Origin: Candidatus Faecimonas gallistercoris
Lineage (GTDB): Bacteria; Bacillota_I; Bacilli_A; RF39; UBA660
Reading direction: 5' to 3'
Length of the DNA stretch: 35,197 bases
Assembly: GCA_018712565.1 (NCBI GenBank)
Contig: DVGU01000065.1
Span: forward strand, 1 to 35,197
The first letter of the stretch is position 1. Each line of letters opens with the position of its first letter. The position numbers and the translations under genes are program-made. Positions 24,781-33,700 of the stretch are shown in pieces. Under the pieces are notes generated by a model. It worked only from the letters and a program-made list of their open reading frames with translations. It did not search any database and was not told the origin of the DNA.

Positions 24781-27102
24781 ATGGATTTCAGTAAGAGACC
24801 AGGAAAAAGAATAGAAAAAATAGGGGAAATAGTTAAGGAAGAAAAACCAACAATTAGTATTGTTACACCATTTTATAATGGTGGGAAAACCATAGTAGAA
24901 ACAGCAAATGGCGTATTTAGTCAAACATATCCATTTTTTGAATGGATTATAGTAGATGATGGTTCTAAGGATAAAGAATCATTACAAAAACTAGATGAAG
25001 TTGCTAAAATGGATAAAAGAGTTAGAGTTTTTCATAAGAAAAACGGTGGACCAGCGATTGCTAGAGATTTTGGAATTGATAAAGCAATTCCAGAAACAAA
25101 ATATATCTTTTTCTTAGATTGTGATGATATTCCAGAAAAGACTATGTTAGAATGCCTATACTGGACATTAGAAACACATCCTGAAGGATCATTTGCTTAT
25201 ACGACAATGGTAAATTTTGGGGAAAGAGAATTTTTATGGGAAAAGTATTTAACAGTAGATGATGAAAAAGAAGAAAATTTAATTTGCATTAGCACTATGG
25301 TAAGAAAAGAAGACCTAAAAGAAGTAGGATGCTTTGGTATCAAAGAAAAAGCTATGTATGAAGATTGGAATTTATGGCTAAAACTTTTAGCAAAAGGAAA
25401 AGTTCCAATCCGTGTAAATGCTCCTATTTTCTGGTATCGTTATACTACCTCTGGAGAGTTTTCTAGAGCCAATAAAAATAGAGAAAATGCCATGCGTTAT
25501 GTAAATGAGACAATAAGTCAAATTACAGAAGATGTAGAAATTATTCAATTTCCAAGAGAAGGTAAACAATATGATACTGTAAAACAACATCCTAATATGG
25601 TATTACCAAAATATAAAAAGAATAAAAAAACAAAGATTCTATTCATGATTCCCTGGGCTGTAACAGGTGGTGCCGACTTCTTTAATATTGATTTAATTAA
25701 ACGTCTAGATAAAGAAAAATATGAAGTAATTATCTTAATGACCACACCAAATGATAATGTAATTAGACAAAGTTATGAGGAAATTTGTACAGAAGTATTT
25801 GATATGTCAACCTTCCTAGAAAGAAGTGATTATATCAATTTTGCAGATTATATCATGGAATCTAGAAATATAGATTTAGTTCTAATTAGTGATACTCACT
25901 ATGGATATTATATGGTACCTTACCTAAAACGAAAATATCCACAAATTCCATTTATCGACTATATTCACGCAGTGGATAGAATAGATCCACGAGAAGGGTT
26001 TGGAAGATGCTCTATGGATGTAGATCCTTATTTACAAATGACTTATGTATGTAATAACTTTACCAAAAATCAATTAATCAATGACTATCACAGGAAAAAT
26101 GTAGAAACTGTATATATTGGAACAGATGATAAAAAGTATGATCCAGCTAAATATAATAAAGAAGAAATGAGAGAAAAATATCATATTCCACAAGAAAAAA
26201 CAGTAATTTCTTTTATAGCCAGATTATCTCATGAAAAAAGACCAGAAATGTTTGTAGAAATAGGAAAAAGATTAATAGAAAAAAATCCTAATCTTTACTT
26301 TGTTATGGCAGGAGATGGTTATTTATATAATGATGTAGCTAATAAAATTGATGACAATTTCGTTATGTTAGGAATGATAAAAAATACTGCTGAAATTTAT
26401 GCCCTAAGTGATATGACTATAAACTGTTCATCACTAGAAGGATTAGCTTTAACTTCTTATGAGTCATTATCTATGGGAGTACCAGTTGTATCTACAGACG
26501 TAGGAGGTCAAACAGAATTAATTGATGATAAAGTTGGTGGTATTGTACACTATCATGAAAATGGAACTGCAGAGGATTATGAAAAAGAAATAAATGATAT
26601 TATAAAAGAAACACAGAGAGTAATAGAAAATCTAGATAAAATCAAAAAGAATTGCCGTAAGAGAATCCAAGATGGATTTACATTAGATAAGATGGGAAAA
26701 AAATTCTCCCAAATATTTGATGAAGCAATCAAAAAAGAAAAAAACAATAAAACTGTGTATCCTATCAATAATTATATGGAATATAATTTAGCCTTAGAAA
26801 GTTTATTTACAGATTACTTTTACTATTGTAAAAATTATATAGAAAAGAAATATTATATATATTATGATCCAAACAAAAAACCAAGAAAAAAAGGAAGACT
26901 ATATTATTTTAAGAGAAGATTATCAAAAGTATTAGATAGGGCGCATGGTAAACAAGAAGCATTAACAATATTAAATGCTCTAAGATCGTTATATCAAGCA
27001 CTTCGTCACTTTATATATTTCTTAAAATTCTTAATTCAATCTATTCCAGCAGCATTTGTTTTATTTTACAAGTTATTGACAAGAAATAAAAACAGAGGAT
27101 AA
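24781..27102 (+). CDS. two-domain glycosyltransferase, GT2 fused to GT4
   Basis: Residues about 24-270 are a GT2 domain: ISIVTPFYN, VDDGSKD (58-64), metal-binding DCDD (113-116) and AMYEDWNLW as the acidic segment. Residues about 286-650 are a GT4 domain: ILFMIPWAVTGGADFF, FIARLSHEKRPE, MAGDGYLY and SLEGLALTSYE with the E-x7-E pair Glu553/Glu561. The last 80 residues are basic with a hydrophobic stretch (FIYFLKFLIQSIPAAFVLFY), which may bind the membrane. Two intact active sites suggest one chain adds two successive sugars. The ATG is five bases after the previous stop, behind AGGTGA. Last gene of the module. Confidence 0.88.
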   Translation: MDFSKRPGKRIEKIGEIVKEEKPTISIVTPFYNGGKTIVETANGVFSQTYPFFEWIIVDDGSKDKESLQKLDEVAKMDKRVRVFHKKNGGPAIARDFGIDKAIPETKYIFFLDCDDIPEKTMLECLYWTLETHPEGSFAYTTMVNFGEREFLWEKYLTVDDEKEENLICISTMVRKEDLKEVGCFGIKEKAMYEDWNLWLKLLAKGKVPIRVNAPIFWYRYTTSGEFSRANKNRENAMRYVNETISQITEDVEIIQFPREGKQYDTVKQHPNMVLPKYKKNKKTKILFMIPWAVTGGADFFNIDLIKRLDKEKYEVIILMTTPNDNVIRQSYEEICTEVFDMSTFLERSDYINFADYIMESRNIDLVLISDTHYGYYMVPYLKRKYPQIPFIDYIHAVDRIDPREGFGRCSMDVDPYLQMTYVCNNFTKNQLINDYHRKNVETVYIGTDDKKYDPAKYNKEEMREKYHIPQEKTVISFIARLSHEKRPEMFVEIGKRLIEKNPNLYFVMAGDGYLYNDVANKIDDNFVMLGMIKNTAEIYALSDMTINCSSLEGLALTSYESLSMGVPVVSTDVGGQTELIDDKVGGIVHYHENGTAEDYEKEINDIIKETQRVIENLDKIKKNCRKRIQDGFTLDKMGKKFSQIFDEAIKKEKNNKTVYPINNYMEYNLALESLFTDYFYYCKNYIEKKYYIYYDPNKKPRKKGRLYYFKRRLSKVLDRAHGKQEALTILNALRSLYQALRHFIYFLKFLIQSIPAAFVLFYKLLTRNKNRG

Positions 27103-27124
27103 TTTTTTAGGAATTATCCTCTTG
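27094..27124 (+). terminator. hairpin at the end of the second glycan module
   Basis: AGAGGATAATT (27094-27104), seven-base loop, AATTATCCTCT (27112-27122), an 11-bp perfect stem spanning the stop codon. Only TTGCTT follows, so the T tract is poor and termination may be leaky into the lysozyme gene. Confidence 0.55.
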
Positions 27125-27128
27125 CTTA

Positions 27129-27137
27129 TGGTATAAT
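27129..27137 (+). promoter_or_regulatory. extended -10 promoter of the GH25 repeat-protein gene
   Basis: TGG followed by TATAAT (27132-27137). No good -35 hexamer lies 17 bases upstream, where the preceding hairpin is; the TGn extension would compensate. AAAGGAGG (27145-27152) precedes the ATG at 27158. Confidence 0.5.
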
Positions 27138-27157
27138 CAAGGTAAAAGGAGGAGTGT

Positions 27158-29725
27158 ATGAAAAAGAAAATTATATTCATGTTAACAATAGTAACACTGT
27201 TTTTAGCACCGGTCATAGTAGCAAATGCAGATACACAAAATGGCTGGGTACAAGAAGATGGACAGACTTACTATTATGAAAACGGTGAGAAGGTAAAAGG
27301 ATTCAAAGACATAGGTGGTAAAACCTACTTTTTCAGTAATGTAAACAGTGCCTTAAAAACAGGAGTCCAAAAGCTAAATAATGATATCAGTCAAATGTTT
27401 TATCTAAATGCTGATGGAACAGTCTATCATGGTTGGAAAAAAATCGATGGTGCCACTTATTATTTTGGAGAAGACAATTATGCTGTAAGAGGCTTCAAAG
27501 ACATAGGTGGAAAAACGTACTTTTTCAGTATGGTAAATAATGCTTTAAAAACAGGAGTCCAAAAACTAAATAATGATATCAGTCAAATGTTTTATCTAAA
27601 CGCTGATGGAACAGTTTATCACGGTTGGAAAAAAATTGATGGTGCCACTTATTATTTTGGCGATGACCATTATGCTGTAAGAGGCTTCAAAGACATAGGT
27701 GGCAAAACTTACTTTTTCAGTATGGTAAACAACATCTTAAAAAGTGGTGTACAAAAACTAAATAATGATATTACCCAGATGTTTTTCTTAAATGATGATG
27801 GAACAGTATATCATGGTTGGAAGAAGATTGATGGTGCCACTTATTATTTTGGTGATGACCATTATGCTGCAAGAGGATTCAAAGAGATCGATGGACAAAC
27901 ATACTTTTTCAGTATGGTAAATAATATATTAAAAACAGGATGGCAAAAACTAGATAATGATAGTAGTAAAACATTCTATTTAACAGAAGATGGAGTTGTT
28001 TGTGACGGTTGGACCACCATTGATAAGGATACCTATTATTTTGGAGAAGACCATTTCGCAAAAGGTGGAATGAGGCAAATAAATGGGAAAAGTTATCACC
28101 TAGATGAAGAAAGTTATAAATTACTTACAGGATTGCATGAAAGTAATAATAAATTAATTTATTCTAATGATGTTGGAGAAATTCAATATGGTTTTCAAAC
28201 AATCAACGGGAATAAATATTATTTTGCCGATGATGGTTATGCCATAAGTGGATTTAAAGAAATAAATACAAAAGTATATTATTTTGATACCGAGACTTTC
28301 AAAATGTTGATAGGATTACAAACGGTTAATAATAAATTAATTTATACAAACGATTTAGGAGAAGTTCAAGACGGTTGGCAGACAATCGGTAAAGATACTT
28401 ATTATTTTGGAGAAGATCATTTCGCAAAAAGTGGTATTCAAACGATAAATGAAAAAAAATATTATTTCAATGAAGAAAATTATAAACTAGTAGTAGGATT
28501 ACAAAAAATAGGTGATAAATTAATCTATACCAATGCTGCTGGAGAAGTTCAATATGGCTGGCAAACAGTAGAAGGAAACAAATATTACTTTGGAGAAGAT
28601 GGTTTCGCTGTAAAAGGGTTCCAACCAATTGATGGAAAAACTTACTTCTTTAGTAACATTAACTATGCTTTGAAAAAAGGATATCAAGAAATAGATGGAA
28701 GACCATTCTATTTAAATGATGATGGAAGTATCTATCAAGGCTGGCAAACAGTTAATGGAAACAAATATTACTTTGGAGAAGATGGCTTTGCTTTAAACGG
28801 ATTCCAACCAATTGATGGAAAAACTTACTTTTTCAGTAACATCAACTATGCATTAAAAACAGGATGGCAAATGCTAAATGAAAATAAAAGTAATATATTC
28901 TATTTAAGTGATGAAGGAACAGTAACATATGGAAAAATAACACTGGAAGGAAGAGACTATATCTTTGGTGATGACGGTTTCTTAGATGGTTTTGTATATA
29001 AAAATGGTAAATGGTACTATTATAATCCAGATGGAAGCCTTGCTAAAGGAATACAACGTATGGCTGGAAGATATTTTCAATTTAATGAAATAACCGGTGC
29101 CTTTGAAAAATATGTTAATCAAAGAATAGTAATAGATGTCTCTCATCATCAAGGAGATATTGATTGGCAAAAAGTAAAAAATAGCGGCTTAGTAGATGCA
29201 GTAATCTTAAGAGCAGGATATGGAGTAAGTTGGATGGATGATAAATTTATGCGTAATGTAGCAGAATTAAATCGTCTAGGAATTCCATACTCAGTATATT
29301 TATTTAGCTATGCAGAAAGTGCGAAAGAAGCATCAATGGAAGCAGATAATTTAATTAATATTATTAAAAATAGTCAAGCTAATATCGCATCAGATATTTT
29401 CTCAATCTATTACGATTTAGAAGACTGGACTATAGGATCTACAGGAGAAAATAGTAATGGTATTAGCAAACAAACATATGAAGCAATGTATAATTCTTTT
29501 GCAAGTAAAGTAGAAAATGCATTAGGTACAGAAGTAAAAATTTACGCATCTAAAGCCTTTATAGAAGATAGATTCCCAACTTCATTAAGAGAACATGTAG
29601 GCTGGGTTGCTCAATGGGGACCTCAAAATACATATACAGGTACTTATGAAGGATGGCAATATACAAACTGTGGAAGTATTCCAGGAATATCCGGATGTGT
29701 AGACATGAGTATATTCTATTACTAA
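27158..29725 (+). CDS. exported cell-wall-binding repeat protein with GH25 lysozyme domain
   Basis: The signal peptide (cleavage near ANA, about 25) and first repeats are nearly identical to the C39 protein at 18667. About 30 wall-binding motifs (27 to about 650) include four 64-residue blocks. The C-terminal 200 residues are a GH25 muramidase that cuts the MurNAc-GlcNAc bond: IDVSHHQGDIDW with Asp660, YYDLEDW with Asp753 and Glu755, VAQWGP, and the ending WQYTNCGSIPGISGCVDMSIFYY (positions 833-855). Monocistronic between a hairpin and a terminator. Together with the C39 protein it makes a pair of wall hydrolases with a shared targeting region but different catalytic ends. Confidence 0.93.
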   Translation: MKKKIIFMLTIVTLFLAPVIVANADTQNGWVQEDGQTYYYENGEKVKGFKDIGGKTYFFSNVNSALKTGVQKLNNDISQMFYLNADGTVYHGWKKIDGATYYFGEDNYAVRGFKDIGGKTYFFSMVNNALKTGVQKLNNDISQMFYLNADGTVYHGWKKIDGATYYFGDDHYAVRGFKDIGGKTYFFSMVNNILKSGVQKLNNDITQMFFLNDDGTVYHGWKKIDGATYYFGDDHYAARGFKEIDGQTYFFSMVNNILKTGWQKLDNDSSKTFYLTEDGVVCDGWTTIDKDTYYFGEDHFAKGGMRQINGKSYHLDEESYKLLTGLHESNNKLIYSNDVGEIQYGFQTINGNKYYFADDGYAISGFKEINTKVYYFDTETFKMLIGLQTVNNKLIYTNDLGEVQDGWQTIGKDTYYFGEDHFAKSGIQTINEKKYYFNEENYKLVVGLQKIGDKLIYTNAAGEVQYGWQTVEGNKYYFGEDGFAVKGFQPIDGKTYFFSNINYALKKGYQEIDGRPFYLNDDGSIYQGWQTVNGNKYYFGEDGFALNGFQPIDGKTYFFSNINYALKTGWQMLNENKSNIFYLSDEGTVTYGKITLEGRDYIFGDDGFLDGFVYKNGKWYYYNPDGSLAKGIQRMAGRYFQFNEITGAFEKYVNQRIVIDVSHHQGDIDWQKVKNSGLVDAVILRAGYGVSWMDDKFMRNVAELNRLGIPYSVYLFSYAESAKEASMEADNLINIIKNSQANIASDIFSIYYDLEDWTIGSTGENSNGISKQTYEAMYNSFASKVENALGTEVKIYASKAFIEDRFPTSLREHVGWVAQWGPQNTYTGTYEGWQYTNCGSIPGISGCVDMSIFYY
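27299..28066 (+). repeat. four tandem 192-base units in the GH25 repeat-protein gene
   Basis: Units start at 27299, 27491, 27683 and 27875, again 192 bases apart, and are in the same register as those at 18808-19575. As in the other gene, the fourth unit diverges to the FYLTEDGVVCD form. Between the two genes these blocks give several hundred bases of near-identity in direct orientation, about 8.5 kb apart. Confidence 0.85.
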
Positions 29726-29727
29726 AA

Positions 29728-29756
29728 AAATCTCTCAATAACCGAGAGATTTTTAA
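29728..29756 (+). terminator. intrinsic terminator of the GH25 repeat-protein gene
   Basis: AAATCTCTC (29728-29736), loop AATAACC, GAGAGATTT (29744-29752), then TTAAT. The A run before the stem also permits use from the other strand. Confidence 0.75.
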
Positions 29757-29773
29757 TATACATTAAAGGAAAT

Positions 29774-29795
29774 AAAAAAGCTACCACTTGGTAGC
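29774..29795 (-). terminator. intrinsic terminator of the MdoB-like operon
   Basis: On the minus strand GCTACC (29795-29790), loop AAGT, GGTAGC (29785-29780), then T6. It sits 14 bases beyond the stop of the minus-strand gene. Confidence 0.8.
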
Positions 29796-29809
29796 CTTTA
29801 CTATTTTAA

Positions 29810-31366
29810 TTATTTACACTGATTAAAATTAATACAATTATCATAGTAAGAAGAACTTTTCTTTAATTCTTCATTAATATAATAGTTTCCATATTCTTCA
29901 CTTAAAGTTTCTTTATTACTAAATAAATTAGTACCAAGTCCTAATCGATTACCTTTAATTTTTACTCCCAGAGAAGCTAAAGTTGTAGGGTAGTAATCAA
30001 AAGTAGAAAACTCACGATTCTTATTATTATCAGTATCGACAGCTGAATTAATATAAACATTATAAACACCACGTTCATAATCATCAGGAATATCATCAAA
30101 AGAATAATTATTCATACTAACATGATCTCCTGTTAAAACAATAGTTGTATTTTCATAAAAATCTTGTTCTTGAATCCATTCTACAAATTCAGCCAATTGC
30201 ATACTAGAACAAGCAATAGAATTCATATAAGGATCATCATATTCATTAGAACAAAAATCACTAGTATAACCTTCAGAAGCATGAGTATCAACAGTTAACA
30301 TCATAAAGTTAAAAGGTTCATCCTCATCAGCTATTTTTAAAATTTCATCTTTTGCCCAGTCAAATAGTTTATCATCTTCTAATCCCCACCATACATAATA
30401 ATCTTCAGGGATAACACCATCTTCAATTGCCGTATAATAATCATAAGTATCAAAATTCCCATGTCCAGAAAAATAAGCTTTTCTTCCACCAAAATTTAAA
30501 TCAGAACCAACCATAATAGATTGATGATATCCTTCTTTAGCTAAGATATCTCCTAGACTCCAAGCGCCATTAACTAAACCACTCTCATAACTTCTCTCAT
30601 CATTAGCACCAAAGACATTTTTAATAGGAATACCTGCAGTTTCTGCAACAAGTCCTCCCATAGTCCAAGTGGTACCAGTAAACATATATCCACCACCAAC
30701 ATTATTATTAGGAGAAAAATTAATATTATTTTCTGCTAAATCAGTTAATTCTGGAATATAGTTCACATCAAAAGCTCCACCATGTTCCTTATCAGTATAA
30801 GTTGCTTCCATAGACTCCAAGAAAATATAAATTAAATTTCTTTTTTTCTCAGGAAACTTTAAATTTACCTTCTTCGGATTAACATACTCCTTTTCAAAAA
30901 AAGAAGATGTTTCCATATTAGATTTAATATAATCTTTAACATATAAACCATCCATAGCATAAGAAATAGAATATGCAAGTCCTGCCAATGGAATAAAAAT
31001 AGCTATAATCTTAATTAAAATAGAACGATTTATCTTAAGAGTAAACTTTCTCTTAAACAATTCTACATTCAACAAAATAGAACAATTTCTAAGAAAATAT
31101 TTAATAAATAAATAGGCTATTAAAAGAAAAATTACAATAACCAATGGTGGCAAAATATTAGCAAGAATAAAATTAATAATTACATCATTACTAGCAGCAG
31201 TTACAGAAGTTCCTAAAGTATATAAAATTTCATCAAAAGAAGTATAATGATAATTAGTATTAGCCCAGTCAGTACTAAGTTTTAATACTAAAGCCAGAAA
31301 AATACTAAAAAAGAATAAAAATGTAGCAACTATCTTAATGCTTTTTCTTAATATTCTTTTTATCAT
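29810..31366 (-). CDS. MdoB/OpgB-like phosphoglycerol transferase (sulfatase fold)
   Basis: Membrane enzyme of the same superfamily as the gene at 223 but of a different subgroup. After four or so N-terminal membrane segments (to about 140), the external domain has FLESMEATY (Glu184), FTGTTWTMGGLVAETAGIPI (231-235 hold the candidate nucleophile Thr), SDLNFGGRKAYF and TGDHVSM (Asp414, His415). The TxWT...GIP pattern matches E. coli MdoB/OpgB, which transfers phosphoglycerol from phosphatidylglycerol to glucans. Length 518 aa. A Gram-positive homologue would most likely decorate a surface glycan. Its start overlaps the end of the small membrane gene by 32 bases, so the two are coupled. Confidence 0.85.
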   Translation of the reverse strand: MIKRILRKSIKIVATFLFFFSIFLALVLKLSTDWANTNYHYTSFDEILYTLGTSVTAASNDVIINFILANILPPLVIVIFLLIAYLFIKYFLRNCSILLNVELFKRKFTLKINRSILIKIIAIFIPLAGLAYSISYAMDGLYVKDYIKSNMETSSFFEKEYVNPKKVNLKFPEKKRNLIYIFLESMEATYTDKEHGGAFDVNYIPELTDLAENNINFSPNNNVGGGYMFTGTTWTMGGLVAETAGIPIKNVFGANDERSYESGLVNGAWSLGDILAKEGYHQSIMVGSDLNFGGRKAYFSGHGNFDTYDYYTAIEDGVIPEDYYVWWGLEDDKLFDWAKDEILKIADEDEPFNFMMLTVDTHASEGYTSDFCSNEYDDPYMNSIACSSMQLAEFVEWIQEQDFYENTTIVLTGDHVSMNNYSFDDIPDDYERGVYNVYINSAVDTDNNKNREFSTFDYYPTTLASLGVKIKGNRLGLGTNLFSNKETLSEEYGNYYINEELKKSSSYYDNCINFNQCK

Positions 31367-31685
31367 CTCGACTACGTTCCTTTACTTCAATATTAATCTT
31401 AACTGCTTTTTGAACAATATGTAGTAAATAAGGTAAAACAATTGCTATTACAAAACTTAACCACATATATTTTAAACAGAAATCATAAGTAAATGTTTCT
31501 GTCCGATACCAAAATGATTTTTCACTACTAATAAAATATATTAATGTATTCATAATCATAGTAATAAAAAAAGTATAACTAAAATAAGATAGAATTAGAT
31601 CCCTAAGTGATTTCTTTTCTTTCTTTAGCTTTTCACTAATTAAAATAGAAAAACTAGCTGGTAATAACATACACACAAAAAACAT
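31335..31685 (-). CDS. small three-segment membrane protein
   Basis: No family recognised. About 116 aa with hydrophobic stretches near 1-16, 38-54 and 74-95 and a very basic C-terminus (ERSRDDKKNIKKKH). Two starts are possible: TTG at 31688 or ATG at 31685; both lie 7-10 bases after AAGGA, and the ATG is chosen. It is first in a two-gene minus-strand operon and overlaps the MdoB-like gene, so a partner or membrane-organising role for that enzyme is plausible but unproved. Confidence 0.7.
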   Translation of the reverse strand: MFFVCMLLPASFSILISEKLKKEKKSLRDLILSYFSYTFFITMIMNTLIYFISSEKSFWYRTETFTYDFCLKYMWLSFVIAIVLPYLLHIVQKAVKINIEVKERSRDDKKNIKKKH

Positions 31686-31747
31686 CAATACACCATCCTT
31701 TTATCAATATATATATCAGTCCCCCCTGAATAGGAAAGAACACTAAA

Positions 31748-31776
31748 ATTATAAAACAAATACCTAAAAAAATCAA
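31748..31776 (-). promoter_or_regulatory. promoter of the MdoB-like operon
   Basis: On the minus strand TTGATT (31776-31771), 17-base spacer, TATAAT (31753-31748). The roughly 55-nt leader contains G6 (31726-31721) and an alternating AT run. Confidence 0.6.
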
Positions 31777-31842
31777 ATAACTAGACTATAAATAGCAATT
31801 ATTGATAAAATATAAATAGAATCTAGAAAAAAAGAAAGAATA

Positions 31843-31851
31843 TGTTATAAT
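31843..31851 (+). promoter_or_regulatory. extended -10 promoter of the diacylglycerol kinase operon
   Basis: TGT followed by TATAAT (31846-31851), no clear -35 box. AAGGAGAG stands between it and the ATG at 31876; the very short distance implies a leader of about 15-20 nt. Confidence 0.5.
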
Positions 31852-31875
31852 ATAGCTATCAAGGAGAGATGCTCT

Positions 31876-32796
31876 ATGAAAAAGTGTATCATTATTATGA
31901 ATCCCGAAAGTGGTAAGGTAAAAAGTTTAAATAGTAAAAAAGATTTTTATGATATTTTAAGAAAGCATGGATATGATACAGAAATAAAATATACAAAAAA
32001 GAAAAAAGATGCTACTAGAATTGTAGAAGAATTAGAAAATGATGTAGATTTAGTAATAAGTGCTGGAGGAGATGGTACTTTAAATGAAGTTGTAACAGGA
32101 AATTTGCATAGAAAGAAAAAATTAGTTTTAGCAAACCTGCCAATGGGAACCACTAACGATGTAGCAAATATGTATGGATACACAAAAAATTATCAAAAAA
32201 ACTTAGAATTATTATTAAATGGAGTAAGAAAAAAAGTAGATGTTTGTTATATCGATGAGACTCCATTTGTTTATGTAGCGTGTCTTGGAGACTATATCGA
32301 TATGGCTTATAACACACCAAGAGATCTAAAGAAAAAATACGGTAAAATAGCATACATATTATATGGATTAAGACAATTACGTAATAAAATTCATCGCTAT
32401 CATGTAAAATATAAAGTAGATGGTGTAGAACATGAAGGTGAGTATTCCTTTTTCTTTATTACAAATTCATCAAGAGTAGCAGGAGTAGATGATATTTATT
32501 ATGATGTAAAAATGGATGATAATATGTTTGAAGTAGCACTAGCTAATCCTAAAACAAAACCAGATATCTTAAGAATATTAGTCCAAGTAACGATGAAAGA
32601 TGTCAAAGAAGTACCAGGTATTACATATTACCAAACCAATGATTTTGAAATAGAATTTTTAGATAAGCCAAAGACATCTTGGTGTATTGATGGAGAAGAA
32701 TACTTATCTTCTCATCCTAAATTTAAATTTAAAGTAGATCAAAAAATGAGAATGCTAATTCCTAAAACGAACGCCAAGAAATTGTTTGATAAATAA
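31876..32796 (+). CDS. dagK: diacylglycerol kinase family lipid kinase
   Basis: Phosphorylates diacylglycerol to phosphatidic acid. 306 aa, very close to B. subtilis DagK. MNPESGK opens the catalytic domain, GGDGTLNEV (from 64) is the ATP-binding signature, LPMGTTNDVA the second conserved loop, and SWCIDGEE the C-terminal motif of the YegS/DagK family. Soluble, no membrane segment. LTA-type polymerisation leaves diacylglycerol, and two phosphoglycerol transferases are in this window, so lipid recycling is a natural role. Other lipid-kinase activities (YegS-type) cannot be ruled out. Confidence 0.85.
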   Translation: MKKCIIIMNPESGKVKSLNSKKDFYDILRKHGYDTEIKYTKKKKDATRIVEELENDVDLVISAGGDGTLNEVVTGNLHRKKKLVLANLPMGTTNDVANMYGYTKNYQKNLELLLNGVRKKVDVCYIDETPFVYVACLGDYIDMAYNTPRDLKKKYGKIAYILYGLRQLRNKIHRYHVKYKVDGVEHEGEYSFFFITNSSRVAGVDDIYYDVKMDDNMFEVALANPKTKPDILRILVQVTMKDVKEVPGITYYQTNDFEIEFLDKPKTSWCIDGEEYLSSHPKFKFKVDQKMRMLIPKTNAKKLFDK

Positions 32797-32806
32797 GGAG
32801 AAATAA

Positions 32807-33589
32807 ATGCCAGTAAAAACAAAGAAAGAAAAAAGAAAAAATATCGCAGTATACTTAGTCCTAAGATTTCTAGTAATTTTATGTATGGTAGAGCAATCGC
32901 TAAAAGGTAATTGGCACAGTGTAGCTTTATGTTTTTTGACTTTAATTTTATTTACTTTACCAACTATTGCTTCCAAAACATTTAAAGTAAAATTACCAAC
33001 CACATTAGAAATTATTGTTTACTTATTTATATTCGCCGCTGAAATATTAGGAGAAATTCAAAATTTTTATGGTATCTTTAAACACTGGGATACCATGTTA
33101 CATACGTTAAATGGTTTTCTAGCCGCAGCAGTTGGATTCTCATTAATTGATATATTAAATAGAACAGAACGCTTTCATATAAAAATGACCCCCGTATTTG
33201 TAGCTTTAGTTGCCTTTTGCTTTTCTATGACAATTGGAGTATTATGGGAGTTTTGTGAATTTGCTGCAGATAGATATTTAAATTTAGATATGCAAAAAGA
33301 TAGAATTGTAGAAAAAATATCATCAGTAGAATTAAATGAAAAAAAACAAAATGAACCAGTAGTAATAGATAATATTAATAAAACTAAAATTTATAGTAAT
33401 GATAAAATAACAACCATAGAAAATGGTTATTTAGATTTAGGATTAATAGATACTATGAAAGATTTAATCGTAAACTTCATTGGAGCCTTAATATTTTCTA
33501 TTTTAGGATTTTTATATATAAAGGATAGAGATGAATATAAATTTATTGAACGCTTTGTACCAGTGTTAAAGAAATTTAAAGAAGAATAA
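32807..33589 (+). CDS. polytopic membrane protein, YjdF-like
   Basis: Six or so hydrophobic segments in 260 aa. HWDTMLHTLNGFLAAAVGF and TIGVLWEFCEFAADR contain paired His/Asp and Trp-Glu motifs inside membrane segments, reminiscent of the YjdF/DUF2238 membrane family; the assignment is by motif memory only. A hydrophilic Lys/Asn-rich insert at about 165-205 separates the last segments. AAGGAG precedes the ATG, 10 bases after the lipid kinase gene, so they are co-transcribed. Function unknown. Confidence 0.6.
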   Translation: MPVKTKKEKRKNIAVYLVLRFLVILCMVEQSLKGNWHSVALCFLTLILFTLPTIASKTFKVKLPTTLEIIVYLFIFAAEILGEIQNFYGIFKHWDTMLHTLNGFLAAAVGFSLIDILNRTERFHIKMTPVFVALVAFCFSMTIGVLWEFCEFAADRYLNLDMQKDRIVEKISSVELNEKKQNEPVVIDNINKTKIYSNDKITTIENGYLDLGLIDTMKDLIVNFIGALIFSILGFLYIKDRDEYKFIERFVPVLKKFKEE

Positions 33590-33609
33590 CCGTAGGGTTA
33601 TTTTTTTTT
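33585..33609 (+). terminator. intrinsic terminator of the lipid kinase operon
   Basis: AATAACC (33585-33591), loop GTAG, GGTTATT (33596-33602), followed by T7. Confidence 0.8.
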
Positions 33610-33700
33610 CGAATTCTGTCATATGAAAAAAATGCCATCTTTTATCGAATCACTAGCAATCTTCTATTAAAAGTTTTATAGTGCTAATAGAGGTGAGTGT

